In this document: positions 26,522-35,464 of the stretch, one piece after another
Numbering within the stretch: the first letter of the stretch is position 1
Layout: every line of letters starts with the position of its first letter
DNA from: Leptospira saintgironsiae
Lineage (GTDB): Bacteria > Spirochaetota > Leptospiria > Leptospirales > Leptospiraceae
NCBI RefSeq assembly: GCF_002811765.1
Contig: NZ_NPDR01000001.1
Location: forward strand, 744,001-808,000
DNA: 64,000 bases
Direction: 5' to 3'
Program-made: the position numbers and the translations under genes
The notes under the pieces: generated by a model
Database searches by the model: none
Told to the model about the DNA's origin: nothing
The model's input: the letters and a program-made list of their open reading frames with translations, nothing else

Positions 26522-27352
26522 ATGTTTCGATTTTCAGAGGGAAAAAATTCAGCTCTAGGCCGCTTTTTACTCTTTCAACTCTCTTCTCTCTTTCTTTTCA
26601 CTCCATTAAATTCCCAAAATTTTTCTCCAAAGACCATAACGACTAACTCAGAAGAATTGATCCTTGTGACTGAGGTAAGTTCAGGTAAACCCAGATCAGA
26701 AAAGGTTTATGGAAACGCTGATTTTCTAAAAAGGGAATATTCTCCTGCTTCTACCTTTAAAACATATTTGGTTTTGTCTTTATTAGAGAATAATATTATC
26801 GATCCAAAAGAAAAGATAGAATGTGCAGATAAACATATTCCTAATTCTCCTAGACTTTTGGATTTAAGAGACGCATTGTTTTATTCTTCGAATGATTATT
26901 TTGAAAAAGTTTTTCCAAAATTAGGAAAGGAAAAATTGGATCTTACCTTGCATAAGATCGGTTATTTAGAAAATTATAAATCGGATCTTAAAGTTCAAGA
27001 TTGGTGGATCGATCTTACAGGTTTAAAGCATGGGGGAAGGATTAGATTAACTCCTAAGAGTGTACATTCTTCTTGGTCCAAAATTTTTGAAAATGGTTAC
27101 GGATTACCTAAAGATCTTATAGAAGAATGGAAAAAGACTCTTTTCTGGTCTGAATGTCCGGAAAAATCGGCTAACGTGTATGGAAAGACCGGTTCTTGGG
27201 AAGGAAGTTTTTGGTTCCAAGGTGCCTTGGTCAAATCTGAAAACGATTATATAATTTATACCATCTTAAATAGAAACAAATCTGGATCCAGAACAGGAAC
27301 AATCATTAGATTTTATGAATTAGCAGGATGCAAGGTTCCGAGTTTGGAATGA
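26522..27352 (+). CDS. Exported serine beta-lactamase-fold / transpeptidase-like protein
   Basis: This is a 276-residue protein with a signal peptide (residues 13-32, ending PLNSQN). Three active-site motifs of penicillin-recognising enzymes are present in order: SxxK as SPASTFKTY, SxN as YSSNDYF, and KTG as VYGKTGSWEG. YSPASTFK and the overall length resemble class D (OXA/BlaR sensor) enzymes, while the SSN motif is closer to PBPs. It could be a beta-lactamase, a beta-lactam sensor domain or a D,D-peptidase. The substrate cannot be decided from sequence. It stands alone between a phasin-like gene and convergent sixA. Confidence 0.82.
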   Translation: MFRFSEGKNSALGRFLLFQLSSLFLFTPLNSQNFSPKTITTNSEELILVTEVSSGKPRSEKVYGNADFLKREYSPASTFKTYLVLSLLENNIIDPKEKIECADKHIPNSPRLLDLRDALFYSSNDYFEKVFPKLGKEKLDLTLHKIGYLENYKSDLKVQDWWIDLTGLKHGGRIRLTPKSVHSSWSKIFENGYGLPKDLIEEWKKTLFWSECPEKSANVYGKTGSWEGSFWFQGALVKSENDYIIYTILNRNKSGSRTGTIIRFYELAGCKVPSLE

Positions 27353-27393
27353 ACAGGATTAAAAATAGTTTCTTCGGCTTCAGTGTGAAAAGA

Positions 27394-27876
27394 TCAGCAA
27401 AGAAAATCAGGAGATACAAACCAAATGATCTGTCCTCCTTGGAATTTTTCGCGGGGAATATTCACTGCAAGCGCAGAACCAGGAGTGAATAGAAAAGATT
27501 TTCCTACTCCTGAAATTCCCAAAAGAGTTTCTGCAAACACACTCACATCAGGGCTATGACCCACTAATAGGATCGCATCCGAGTTTGAATTATCTTTAAG
27601 AAGAGGACAGATCCGAAAGTAATCTTCGCCGGGAAGAAGGTATTCTGCAGATTCAGTTTCTAATTCTGGTTTTAGGATTTTAGAATAAATTTCCGCTGTG
27701 GCCTTTGTGCGAACATAAGGGCTATGATAGATCTTTTTGATCTTGAAACCGGTTTGAAAAAACCGAGCCATCTTTTCTATATCGGTGATTCCTTTAGGAG
27801 TAAGGACCCTAGATGAATCTTTGCCGTCTTCTGAATTGGGATCGGCTTCCCCATGTCTGGCTATGATAATCTTCAT
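27394..27876 (-). CDS. sixA: Phosphohistidine phosphatase SixA-like
   Basis: This 160-residue member of the histidine phosphatase superfamily has the N-terminal RHGEADP motif holding the nucleophile His and a second His in LLVGHSPDVSVFA. Short length without an insert domain matches SixA, which dephosphorylates phosphohistidine on signalling proteins. SPYVRTKATAEI supplies the second Arg. The start is an ATG. It is convergent with the beta-lactamase-fold gene and divergent from the ABC exporter. Confidence 0.88.
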   Translation of the reverse strand: MKIIIARHGEADPNSEDGKDSSRVLTPKGITDIEKMARFFQTGFKIKKIYHSPYVRTKATAEIYSKILKPELETESAEYLLPGEDYFRICPLLKDNSNSDAILLVGHSPDVSVFAETLLGISGVGKSFLFTPGSALAVNIPREKFQGGQIIWFVSPDFLC

Positions 27877-27975
27877 AGAATAAATGTAAAATTGTGGATA
27901 CGTGTTCTAATAAAAAGGATTGCTTCGAGAAGCAATGGAACTATCGTTTCCGGCACCTGGTCTAAGGATTTTTGA

Positions 27976-28893
27976 ATGCCTCAATTTGCAATTGAAATAG
28001 AGCACCTACGCAAATTTTATCCGAAAGTAAAAGCATTACAAGGAATTGATCTGAAAATTCCGCAAGGTGGGATTTTTGGTCTACTCGGTCAGAATGGAGC
28101 CGGTAAAACTACCTTGGTTCGCATCCTACTTGGGTTCTCCAAACAGACCGAAGGTTACTGCAAAGTTTTAGGTTTGGAACCTTCTCCACTTGCTAGAACT
28201 AAAATAGGTTATCTTCCAGAAAGAATGGCTGTCCCTACTTATTTGAGTGGGAGAGAATTTTTAGAAGCAAGTTTCAAACTTGCATTGGTACCTTCTTCCA
28301 TCGCAAAAAAGAAAAGTAATGAATTCCTCGAAAAGTTGGGATTGGCAGAAGCTGCTGATCGAAAAATTTCCACTTACTCCAAGGGAATGTTACAAAGATT
28401 GGGGCTTGCAAATGCACTTGGCGCAGAACCTGAACTTTTACTTTTAGATGAGCCCGGTACAGGTTTAGATCCTGCAGGTTATAAAGAATTTCGAGAATTA
28501 ATTTTAGAGGAGAATAAGAAGAGAGGAGTCACTATTCTAATCAACTCTCATCGTTTATTAGAAGTGGAACAAATTTGTACTGAGATTGGGATCCTTCATA
28601 AAGGAAATCTAATGGCTCAGGGTAAGTTGGACGAATTAAAACAAGGAAAGGATAGGATACGTATTCGTTTGGAATCTGCTCCTGAATCCTATCTGGAAGA
28701 GATCTCTTTGGAACATAAAAAAGATGGGAAGACTTGGGAAATTCGTCCTAAACCGGATGTGGATCTAAAAAAACTTCCCGCAATTTTAGTGGAGAAGGGT
28801 GCAGAAATTTTCCTCTACGAAAGAAAAACTGAATCTTTAGAAGATGTATTCTTCAGGCTTACTCAAGGTACCGAGAATGGAGGATCAAATTGA
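27976..28893 (+). CDS. ABC transporter ATP-binding protein
   Basis: This 305-residue ATPase has Walker A GLLGQNGAGKTT, signature YSKGMLQRLGLANA and Walker B ELLLLDEPGTGLDP. The C-terminal 80 residues form the DUF4162-like tail found in CcmA/NatA-type exporters. It powers the permease encoded by the next gene, whose TTG start overlaps this stop by four bases (TTGA). The substrate is unknown. The start is an ATG, divergent from sixA. Confidence 0.95.
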   Translation: MPQFAIEIEHLRKFYPKVKALQGIDLKIPQGGIFGLLGQNGAGKTTLVRILLGFSKQTEGYCKVLGLEPSPLARTKIGYLPERMAVPTYLSGREFLEASFKLALVPSSIAKKKSNEFLEKLGLAEAADRKISTYSKGMLQRLGLANALGAEPELLLLDEPGTGLDPAGYKEFRELILEENKKRGVTILINSHRLLEVEQICTEIGILHKGNLMAQGKLDELKQGKDRIRIRLESAPESYLEEISLEHKKDGKTWEIRPKPDVDLKKLPAILVEKGAEIFLYERKTESLEDVFFRLTQGTENGGSN

Positions 28894-29705
28894 GCTCTCA
28901 AACTGATTTCAAATTTTTTATATCCTCCGCTTTTCAGCAAATAGGAACTCTGCTTCGGCTAACGTTTGTCCAAATTATCAGGCGTAAGGCAATATTCTTT
29001 TATTTTTCTCTGCTTGGCTTTTTCCTATTGGGAGAATGGACCTGTACTACTTCTGTAGGAGGAGAGACCAGTCACGGTGTTTCTTCTTATATGTATTTTA
29101 TCCTGACTTCTTTTTGGAGTTTAGTATTTCTAGTGATCCTAACTTCGGACCTTCTCCGCCAAGACATGGACTCTCAGGTCCATACTTTATGGTTAAGTCG
29201 TCCAGTGGATCCGTTCGCTTATGTAGGAAGTAAAGGACTCGCATTGCTAATTTGTGTAGTGATGTTTGTGCTTTTGGCTTTCGGGATCAGCTCTTGGTTC
29301 TCTTTGGAAATTCCTTGGGAATTTCTTTGGTATCAGGGAACTATGATGTTGGTTTATTCATTTTTTGTTCTATTGGTTCTTTTGGTGACTCTATTCTCGA
29401 ACCAATCTCTCGCGATCGTAAGCTCTCTAGGTCTTATACTTTTCAGCTGTATTTTGGATTTTGTAGCCTATAACCAAAACATTGATATGTCAGCAGAGGC
29501 GGGCGATGTCAAAAAATTCGTTCTAAAAACGATCTACTGGGTTCTTCCCCAGGTCGGGACTGTTTTTTATCATTCTTTCGCGCTTTTTTTGGGGAAGGCT
29601 GATCCTAAAAATTTCTACGGACCTTATTCTTTCGTCCAAGTAGGAGCATGGATCGTAATTTTAAAATCTACACTTTGGTTGACCACTCGACACAAGGAGA
29701 TTTAG
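28890..29705 (+). CDS. ABC-2 type permease
   Basis: This 271-residue inner-membrane protein has six hydrophobic segments, beginning at IFFYFSLLGFFLLGEW. It is the likely membrane partner of the ATPase immediately upstream and starts at a TTG within the upstream stop. The WTCTTSVGGETSHGVSSYMY loop is periplasmic. The pair resembles NatAB or ABC-2 exporters; the cargo is unknown. Confidence 0.9.
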   Translation: MSSQTDFKFFISSAFQQIGTLLRLTFVQIIRRKAIFFYFSLLGFFLLGEWTCTTSVGGETSHGVSSYMYFILTSFWSLVFLVILTSDLLRQDMDSQVHTLWLSRPVDPFAYVGSKGLALLICVVMFVLLAFGISSWFSLEIPWEFLWYQGTMMLVYSFFVLLVLLVTLFSNQSLAIVSSLGLILFSCILDFVAYNQNIDMSAEAGDVKKFVLKTIYWVLPQVGTVFYHSFALFLGKADPKNFYGPYSFVQVGAWIVILKSTLWLTTRHKEI

Positions 29706-29737
29706 GCCCTAAGGGATTCGGGGAATTTAATCTAGGG

Positions 29738-29772
29738 TTGACAAAACCTGCTCAGCAGTAGGATATAGCAGG
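29738..29772 (+). promoter_or_regulatory. Candidate promoter with an overlapping inverted repeat
   Basis: A perfect -35 hexamer TTGACA (29738-29743) stands 48 bases before the ATPase-HDOD gene. Possible -10 elements are GGATAT or GATATA at 29761-29767. An inverted repeat CCTGCT (29747-29752) and AGCAGG (29767-29772) spans the spacer and -10 region and could be an operator. The -10 match is weak. Confidence 0.4.
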
Positions 29773-29790
29773 CCCTTCCGCCGAGCGAAA

Positions 29791-31314
29791 ATGAATATAA
29801 ACTGGTACCATTTCGAAAAGGAAGGATACTATCTGAGCGTTCGTAACGTAAACGAACGCATTGAAAAGCTAAATCCTCTCTATATTCGGTTTACCACTTT
29901 GAACAAAAGTGTGGATAAACTAATCAGCGTTCTTTTGGATAGGTACCTTGTCTATTTGGATGCGATCACCCTGAAAGAATCCGTTTTTTCTATCTTAAGA
30001 GAAAGCGCGATGAACGCCGTTAAGGCAAATTCCAAACGTATCTTTTTTGCCGAAAACAATCTGAACATTTCCAATCCTGATGATTATGTAAGAGGGATGG
30101 CGAATTTCAAAAAGGAAATGATCAAGGACAAGGAACGATATGCTGCCTTGTTGGAAAAAGTTAAATTCCATTGTTTGATCACTCTTGCTTTCAATCGGAC
30201 TAGCTTTCTGATGAGGGTCTCCAATAACGCTCCTATCATTGCAGAAGAATTAAAACGTGTAGAGAATCGGATCGGCAAGAGTAAAGAGTATAATGACCTG
30301 GGCGAGGTTTTTGCGGACCACGCAGACGATACGGAAGGTGCGGGTCTTGGACTTGCAATGTCTCTTCTGATGTTAAAGAATGAAGGGATTACCGCTGATT
30401 CTTATAAATTAAAGGCAGAAGGTGGTATCACTTCGGCTTATATAAAAATTCCGTTGGACTTCAAACATAGAAATATTTCTTACCAACGTACCGTTGAAAT
30501 TATAGCAGAGATAGATAAACTTCCTACATTCCCGGAAAACTTGAATCAGATCATGAGCCTGATCAATAAACCCGATTCTTCTATCCAACAGATCACGGAA
30601 CAAGTTGGAAGAGACGTTTCCTTATCTACCAATATTTTAAAACTAGCAAACTCTGCTTCTTTTGCACAAGGAAGAAAAGTAGAAACTTTAGATGACGCGA
30701 TCAAATTGATTGGTCTATCAGAATTAAATAATATTCTTTTGAGTCTTGGAACTAAGAAAATTTTGGAAGAAAGATACAAAGAGTTCGAGCATATCTGGGA
30801 AATGTCCAGTCTCTCTGCTTATATTTGCAGAAGGCTCGGAGAAAAAATGGGCTGGAAGAAAACATTCCTTACCAATTTGGTTTGTGCCGCTCTTCTTCAT
30901 AATATAGGACTTGTACTTTTATTATCTCTCGAAGGAGATACAATCGAAAAGTTAACCGATATCTCCGGCAAAAAACTTTTACCTTCTACCCTTGGGTTGG
31001 AAGAAGCTGCACTTGGTATCACCCATACTTCTTTAGGAGGTATGATCTGTGAAAAATGGAATTTTTCAGATACGATCAAGGTTGCTGCAGAATACCATCA
31101 TAGACCTTTGATGGCTAAAAAAGAATCCAGAGACGTTGTATTTGCGGTCTATTTATCTGATTGGATCATAGATTGTCTGGATGGAAAAGCGGATCCTGCG
31201 GCGATCCACTGGGAAGTGCTTCAACATTTCGGTTTTAAAAAAGACGAAGAATGGTTGGAGTTCGGTAAGAAGGTTATAGAAGAATATAAAGCCTTCCAGA
31301 AACATTCTACCTGA
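29791..31314 (+). CDS. ATPase-like and HDOD domain fusion protein
   Basis: This is a 507-residue cytoplasmic protein. Residues 60-225 resemble a GHKL ATPase: N-box-like ILRESAMNAVKANSK, a G1-like VSNNAP and a G2-like EGAGLGLAMSLLMLKN. Residues 235-440 form an HDOD domain (LPTFPENLNQIMSLINKPDS, VSLSTNILKLANSASFAQ, AALLHNIGLVLLL, EYHHRP). HDOD proteins act in signalling, often with chemotaxis, c-di-GMP or two-component systems. A histidine-kinase-like ATPase joined directly to HDOD suggests nucleotide-controlled signalling. The start ATG has no strong ribosome binding site. A possible TTGACA promoter lies upstream. Confidence 0.82.
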   Translation: MNINWYHFEKEGYYLSVRNVNERIEKLNPLYIRFTTLNKSVDKLISVLLDRYLVYLDAITLKESVFSILRESAMNAVKANSKRIFFAENNLNISNPDDYVRGMANFKKEMIKDKERYAALLEKVKFHCLITLAFNRTSFLMRVSNNAPIIAEELKRVENRIGKSKEYNDLGEVFADHADDTEGAGLGLAMSLLMLKNEGITADSYKLKAEGGITSAYIKIPLDFKHRNISYQRTVEIIAEIDKLPTFPENLNQIMSLINKPDSSIQQITEQVGRDVSLSTNILKLANSASFAQGRKVETLDDAIKLIGLSELNNILLSLGTKKILEERYKEFEHIWEMSSLSAYICRRLGEKMGWKKTFLTNLVCAALLHNIGLVLLLSLEGDTIEKLTDISGKKLLPSTLGLEEAALGITHTSLGGMICEKWNFSDTIKVAAEYHHRPLMAKKESRDVVFAVYLSDWIIDCLDGKADPAAIHWEVLQHFGFKKDEEWLEFGKKVIEEYKAFQKHST

Positions 31315-31366
31315 CCGTTTTCTTCTCAAAAAAAACTTTACAACTCTATATAAGCCCGAGAGTCTA

Positions 31367-31480
31367 AAACTTAAGTTTGCATATGATTGCCTGATTGTTT
31401 ACAACCTTTTCCTCAAAGGACCCTCGTATCACGAGGGAGTTACATGAAATAGTCTGATTGACTACCTATACTTTTATAGG
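31367..31480 (+). promoter_or_regulatory. Structured leader upstream of rsgA
   Basis: The 180-bp gap before rsgA holds a perfect 12-bp palindrome AAACTTAAGTTT (31367-31378). Three close hairpins follow: CCCTCGT-ATC-ACGAGGG (31421-31437), TAGTC-TGATT-GACTA (31450-31464) and CCTATA-CTTT-TATAGG (31465-31480). The last ends 14 bases before the ATG and includes an AGG that could serve as ribosome binding site. None is followed by a U-run. It may be a regulated 5' leader or a small RNA. Confidence 0.45.
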
Positions 31481-31494
31481 TTTGGGCAAAATAA

Positions 31495-32622
31495 ATGGAT
31501 CAAAAACCATCTTTGAATTTATCCGTATGGGATGCGGATAGAGAAAAAGAATTTATCAAAATTTCAGAGGACCTAGGTGTCTCAGACCCGATCTCTGCAA
31601 GGATTATCGGAGAACAAGGACAAGAGTTTCGTCTAGAATTAGGAAGTATAAAAGAAGAAGGTACCGGAACACTGACTGGTGCACTTCGCTTTAATGCAGA
31701 TTCTAGTTTGGATCTTCCTGTCGCAGGGGATTGGGTGCTCGTCACAAAACTAAGCGGAGAAGAATATCTAATCCACAAGGTTCTTCCTAGAAGAAGTTTA
31801 CTCGTAAGAAAAACCAAAGGAGAAACTTTAAAGCCGGATCCGATCTGCGCAAACATGGATCGAATTTTTCTTTTGCAAGGTTTGGATGGAGACTTCCAAC
31901 CTCGAAGATTGGAGAGGACTTTAATACAGATCTGGGAGAGTAAGGCAACACCAGTAGTTGTACTTACTAAGAAAGATTTGTATTTGGAAAAAGAAGAAGA
32001 ACTAAGGGAGAAGATCGAGATCGTTCGAAAATCTTGTCCTGGTGTAGAAGTATTCTCCGTTTCCAATCATAGACGAGAAGGTTTGGAAGAACTGGAAATG
32101 TTTTGGAAAGACGGATCCACTTCTGCTTTTATAGGATCTTCCGGAGTCGGCAAATCTTCTCTTCTCAATTTATTGATCGGAGAAAGAATTAGATCAGTAA
32201 ACGAAGTTAGAGAATCAGATTCAAAAGGAAGACATACCACCACGAATAGATGGATGTTCCGTTTGGATTCCGGTGCTTGGATCTTGGACACTCCAGGTAT
32301 GAGGGAGATCCAACTTTGGTCCGACGGTTCTGGTCTGGAAGAGACCTTTCCTGAAATTTTCGAAGAAGCTTCTAATTGTAGATTCCAAGATTGTTCCCAT
32401 ATCAGTGAGCCTGATTGTGGAGTAAAACTTGCGATCGACTCAGGAAAAATTTCGGAAGAAAGATTCAAAAGTTATTTGAAACTCAAAAGAGAATTGGAAA
32501 GGACTGCGAACTTGAGCTCTCCAAATTCAGTTGAATTCAGAGAACAAAAAGCAAAGTGGAAATCTATCCACAAAGAACAAAAAAGAATGCAACAACAACG
32601 AGACCGAGAAAGATATCGTTAG
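31495..32622 (+). CDS. rsgA: Ribosome small subunit-dependent GTPase A
   Basis: This 375-residue circularly permuted GTPase assists late 30S subunit maturation. An OB-fold region comes first (residues 35-110). G4 (VVLTKKD) then precedes G1 (GSSGVGKSSLLNLL) and G3 (LDTPGMRE), the order expected for YjeQ/RsgA. The C-terminal zinc site is CRFQDCSHISEPDCG. The tail is basic. The start is ATG 31495 after a structured leader. A strong terminator follows. Confidence 0.96.
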   Translation: MDQKPSLNLSVWDADREKEFIKISEDLGVSDPISARIIGEQGQEFRLELGSIKEEGTGTLTGALRFNADSSLDLPVAGDWVLVTKLSGEEYLIHKVLPRRSLLVRKTKGETLKPDPICANMDRIFLLQGLDGDFQPRRLERTLIQIWESKATPVVVLTKKDLYLEKEEELREKIEIVRKSCPGVEVFSVSNHRREGLEELEMFWKDGSTSAFIGSSGVGKSSLLNLLIGERIRSVNEVRESDSKGRHTTTNRWMFRLDSGAWILDTPGMREIQLWSDGSGLEETFPEIFEEASNCRFQDCSHISEPDCGVKLAIDSGKISEERFKSYLKLKRELERTANLSSPNSVEFREQKAKWKSIHKEQKRMQQQRDRERYR

Positions 32623-32630
32623 TTTTTGAG

Positions 32631-32665
32631 AAGAGCAGGGGAGATTCTCCTCTGCTCTTTTAATT
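32631..32665 (+). terminator. Intrinsic terminator after rsgA
   Basis: AAGAGCAGGGGAG (32631-32643), loop ATT and CTCCTCTGCTCTT (32647-32659) pair over 13 bp with a single G-U, then TTTAATT. The convergent rsmA stop codon lies in the tail (32660-32662). The stem may also act on the opposite strand. Confidence 0.85.
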
Positions 32666-33538
32666 GATCGGAAAACGATCTATAATCTTGTAAAAATCTT
32701 CTGCGTTTAATTCTTCAGGCCTTTTGTCTAAGGAAATTCCTGCAGATTCTATACATTCTTTTAATTTAGATCTTAAATTTTCTTCGGAGATTGGAAGAGG
32801 AAGGCCGTTCGGATAAAAAGAGTCTAATGGAGCTTCTTTGATAGAAGAACCTATCTTTTTTCTTTTTCCCCAAAATAAGGTTCTACATAAAATTTCTAAA
32901 ACTTGGTAGGATTCCTTTTTAGAAAATCTTTTGTTTGAAATAAATGTAAGTACACTTGAATCCACATTTGGAGAAGGATAAAAACATCCAGCCTTGATTG
33001 TTTTTTTGCTCTGGAATTTTCCATAAGCTCCTGCATAAATTGAAAGAGAAGAAATTTCCTTAGTAATCCTTTGGGCGAATTCTTTTTGGACTAAAAAAAC
33101 TGCTCCTTGTAAATTTGGGAGTTTTTCCAAAGAAAGAAGTATAAGTTCAGAAGTGATATAATAAGGCAGGTTACCGAATAAAAAGCAGGAATTCTTTTCC
33201 TGATCTGATAATGTGTCTCTTGCATCTCCTAAAATGATCTCTGTTCCCGGAAGGAATTCATTTAGCCATTTATAATATACTGGATCTATCTCGTACAATC
33301 TTAGCTTTTTGCCGAGTCCGTAAAGTATATGAGAAAGTGCCCCAAGACCTGGACCGATTTCCAAGATAAGTTCTGATTTTTGTAGAAGTTCTGGTCCCGC
33401 ACTGGAAAACAAAGTTTTCACAGCGTTTGGATCTATTAGAAAGTTTTGCCCCCATTTTTTAAGAGGAGCCGAAGATCTTTCGGATAAAAATTCCCGGATC
33501 ACATTTGGTTTATAAAACGGGTATTCCGGGGAGCTCAT
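32660..33538 (-). CDS. rsmA: 16S rRNA dimethyladenosine transferase
   Basis: This 292-residue enzyme (from ATG 33538) dimethylates two adenosines near the 3' end of 16S rRNA. An in-frame TTG at 33574 is an alternative start. Motifs are KKWGQNFLIDPNAV, the SAM-binding LEIGPGLGALSHIL, the acidic EIDP and the catalytic NLPYYITS. The C-terminal helical domain is present. The start overlaps the end of comEC by 29 bases, so coupling is likely. Its loss usually gives kasugamycin resistance. Length is close to the family average. Confidence 0.95.
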   Translation of the reverse strand: MSSPEYPFYKPNVIREFLSERSSAPLKKWGQNFLIDPNAVKTLFSSAGPELLQKSELILEIGPGLGALSHILYGLGKKLRLYEIDPVYYKWLNEFLPGTEIILGDARDTLSDQEKNSCFLFGNLPYYITSELILLSLEKLPNLQGAVFLVQKEFAQRITKEISSLSIYAGAYGKFQSKKTIKAGCFYPSPNVDSSVLTFISNKRFSKKESYQVLEILCRTLFWGKRKKIGSSIKEAPLDSFYPNGLPLPISEENLRSKLKECIESAGISLDKRPEELNAEDFYKIIDRFPIN

Positions 33539-35399
33539 CACTTCCAATAAACTTCCAACCGGGAGCGATTCCAAGCTGTTTTCTAAATCGATTCCATTCT
33601 CTCGGATCTTCTTTCATCCCAAATCTTGGAAGGAGCAGTATGATCCCTTCTCCGCTTTTTGTTCTGTTTGTTAATAGGAGAAGTGAATCTTTTCCAATAT
33701 CAAATCGGATCAGTTTTTGGCCAGGATCTGGCAAATGAAATTCTACTAATTTAGGAGTTAAGGTCCATTTTTCAAAACCAGCAATCTTCGGTTTTTCTTT
33801 CCCTCCGTATTTCAGGGATAGATTTTGATTTCTTTTCAAACATTCAGAAATCCAATCCAGACAGGATTCGTGTTCGATGTAGATCTCATTTAAGGTTTTT
33901 GAATTTCCACAGAATCTTTCCGGATCTTTTCCCAAAGACTTATATAGAATTTTAGAACTATACTTACATCTTCCTGCTAGAACCAATCTGTTCTTTTCTT
34001 GGAGAAAGAAGGTGAATCGATCTCCGAAAAATACATCCGGAAGCCTAATCCAAGTGGAAGAATTTGCTAATAGAAATTGGAAACCGCAGCAAATACAAAA
34101 TCCGAGGATCCAGATCTTTTTGGAGAGCGCTACTTTGTTAGTTTTATCCTTTACCGAATTAGAAAGATCTAATATGGAATTTTCTATTTTGCCAGAAGGG
34201 AGTAATTTCCAAAGAAATAAAAAGATTAGGAATAAAAACCAAATTCCTAATCCGAAAAATTTTGTATTACCTCTATAATAATGTATCCAATTCCAATCTG
34301 ATTCTCCCCAATAGAGAGTTGTTTTTTCTAGTATTTCCAAAAGAAATAAAACGATCTGCCAGATGGGTCGGGCAAATAAGGAAAGACATATTGTTTCCAA
34401 TACTAAAGAAAAATATAATAAAGGAAGTAAGATCCCGCAGATCGGAACTAAGATCAGATTTAAGCCTAAAGATCCGAAACTATAACTACCAAAATAATAA
34501 ATTAAAGAAGGTAAAGTGCCTATTCCCGCGGACAAGGAAACTAAAAGATTTTCTCTCCAAAATCCAATAAATCTAGTTAAGATCGTTTTATCTTCTGCTG
34601 CCGGAGGGAGACATTTTTGAAAACAAGGGAGCAAAAGTAAAATGCCCGAAACCGCTCCAAAAGAAAGTAAAAATGAGACTCCAAAAGAACGAACAGGATC
34701 CCAAATATAAACTATTCCAGCAGAAGCGATTAATAGATCTGCCGGTTTAGATTTTCTGAAAAACAAAGATTGTAAAAGTATCCACGCAGAAAATATCCAA
34801 GCCCTCGCAAGTGAAATTGGAAAACCTAAACATGCTAAATACAATAGTCCAAATAATACAGGAAGTATTCTCGGAATATAATATCCTAAGAAAGGAATTC
34901 GTTTTAATACAGCGAACATACATCCTATTAAAATCCCGAGGTGTAAGCCGGAGGCGGCGAATAAATGTAAAATTCCTCCTTCTTTAGCATTCTTTTTGAA
35001 TTCTTTATCTAAACCTTTTGCGTCTCCTAAAACTAAACCTATAGAAATTTCTCTGGCTCTACCTTCTATCTTTGCTTTGTCCAAGACTTGATTGATCTTT
35101 TGGGAGAATTCTTTTTTCCAAGTACTGGATTTTTCTAAAAGAGGGGCGGATCTTTTTGTATAACCACAAATTGCCAGAACAAAAAATAGGATCACTCCCC
35201 AAGAAAGACACGGGATCTTTTTGCCAAAGAATAAACTCGAGAATAGTATTATATTAATTGAATGTATTGCGCCCCAGGCTAAGACCAGGTCTGGAAAAAA
35301 AGTATCTAAAAATAAGGTGGATAGAAGCCCTAGGACAAGATAGGAAAATAAGGAGGAGGGAATCCAGTCCTGGTAGTTTTGTTCCAAGTATTCGCCCAT
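33510..35399 (-). CDS. comEC: ComEC/Rec2-family membrane protein
   Basis: This 629-residue inner-membrane protein is the DNA-uptake channel family. The core competence domain runs from about residue 120 to 400. It contains the marker HLFAASGLHLGILIG, GLLYLACLGFPISLARAW and several helices. The N-terminal 100 residues hold further helices. After residue 440 there is one more helix and about 165 soluble residues that do not show the HxHxDH motif of the metallo-beta-lactamase domain seen in longer ComEC proteins. Whether it takes up DNA is unknown. The start is an ATG. It overlaps rsmA. Confidence 0.88.
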   Translation of the reverse strand: MGEYLEQNYQDWIPSSLFSYLVLGLLSTLFLDTFFPDLVLAWGAIHSINIILFSSLFFGKKIPCLSWGVILFFVLAICGYTKRSAPLLEKSSTWKKEFSQKINQVLDKAKIEGRAREISIGLVLGDAKGLDKEFKKNAKEGGILHLFAASGLHLGILIGCMFAVLKRIPFLGYYIPRILPVLFGLLYLACLGFPISLARAWIFSAWILLQSLFFRKSKPADLLIASAGIVYIWDPVRSFGVSFLLSFGAVSGILLLLPCFQKCLPPAAEDKTILTRFIGFWRENLLVSLSAGIGTLPSLIYYFGSYSFGSLGLNLILVPICGILLPLLYFSLVLETICLSLFARPIWQIVLFLLEILEKTTLYWGESDWNWIHYYRGNTKFFGLGIWFLFLIFLFLWKLLPSGKIENSILDLSNSVKDKTNKVALSKKIWILGFCICCGFQFLLANSSTWIRLPDVFFGDRFTFFLQEKNRLVLAGRCKYSSKILYKSLGKDPERFCGNSKTLNEIYIEHESCLDWISECLKRNQNLSLKYGGKEKPKIAGFEKWTLTPKLVEFHLPDPGQKLIRFDIGKDSLLLLTNRTKSGEGIILLLPRFGMKEDPREWNRFRKQLGIAPGWKFIGSDELPGIPVL

Positions 35400-35464
35400 A
35401 CGAATACCTGTTTTGGAGAATTTGAATTGTGTGCGGAATTCTCATTCCGCTATAAATTTTGCTA

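Noticed and set aside
31500..32066. 188-residue minus-strand frame
   Set aside because: It lies wholly inside rsgA, which has clear GTPase motifs.
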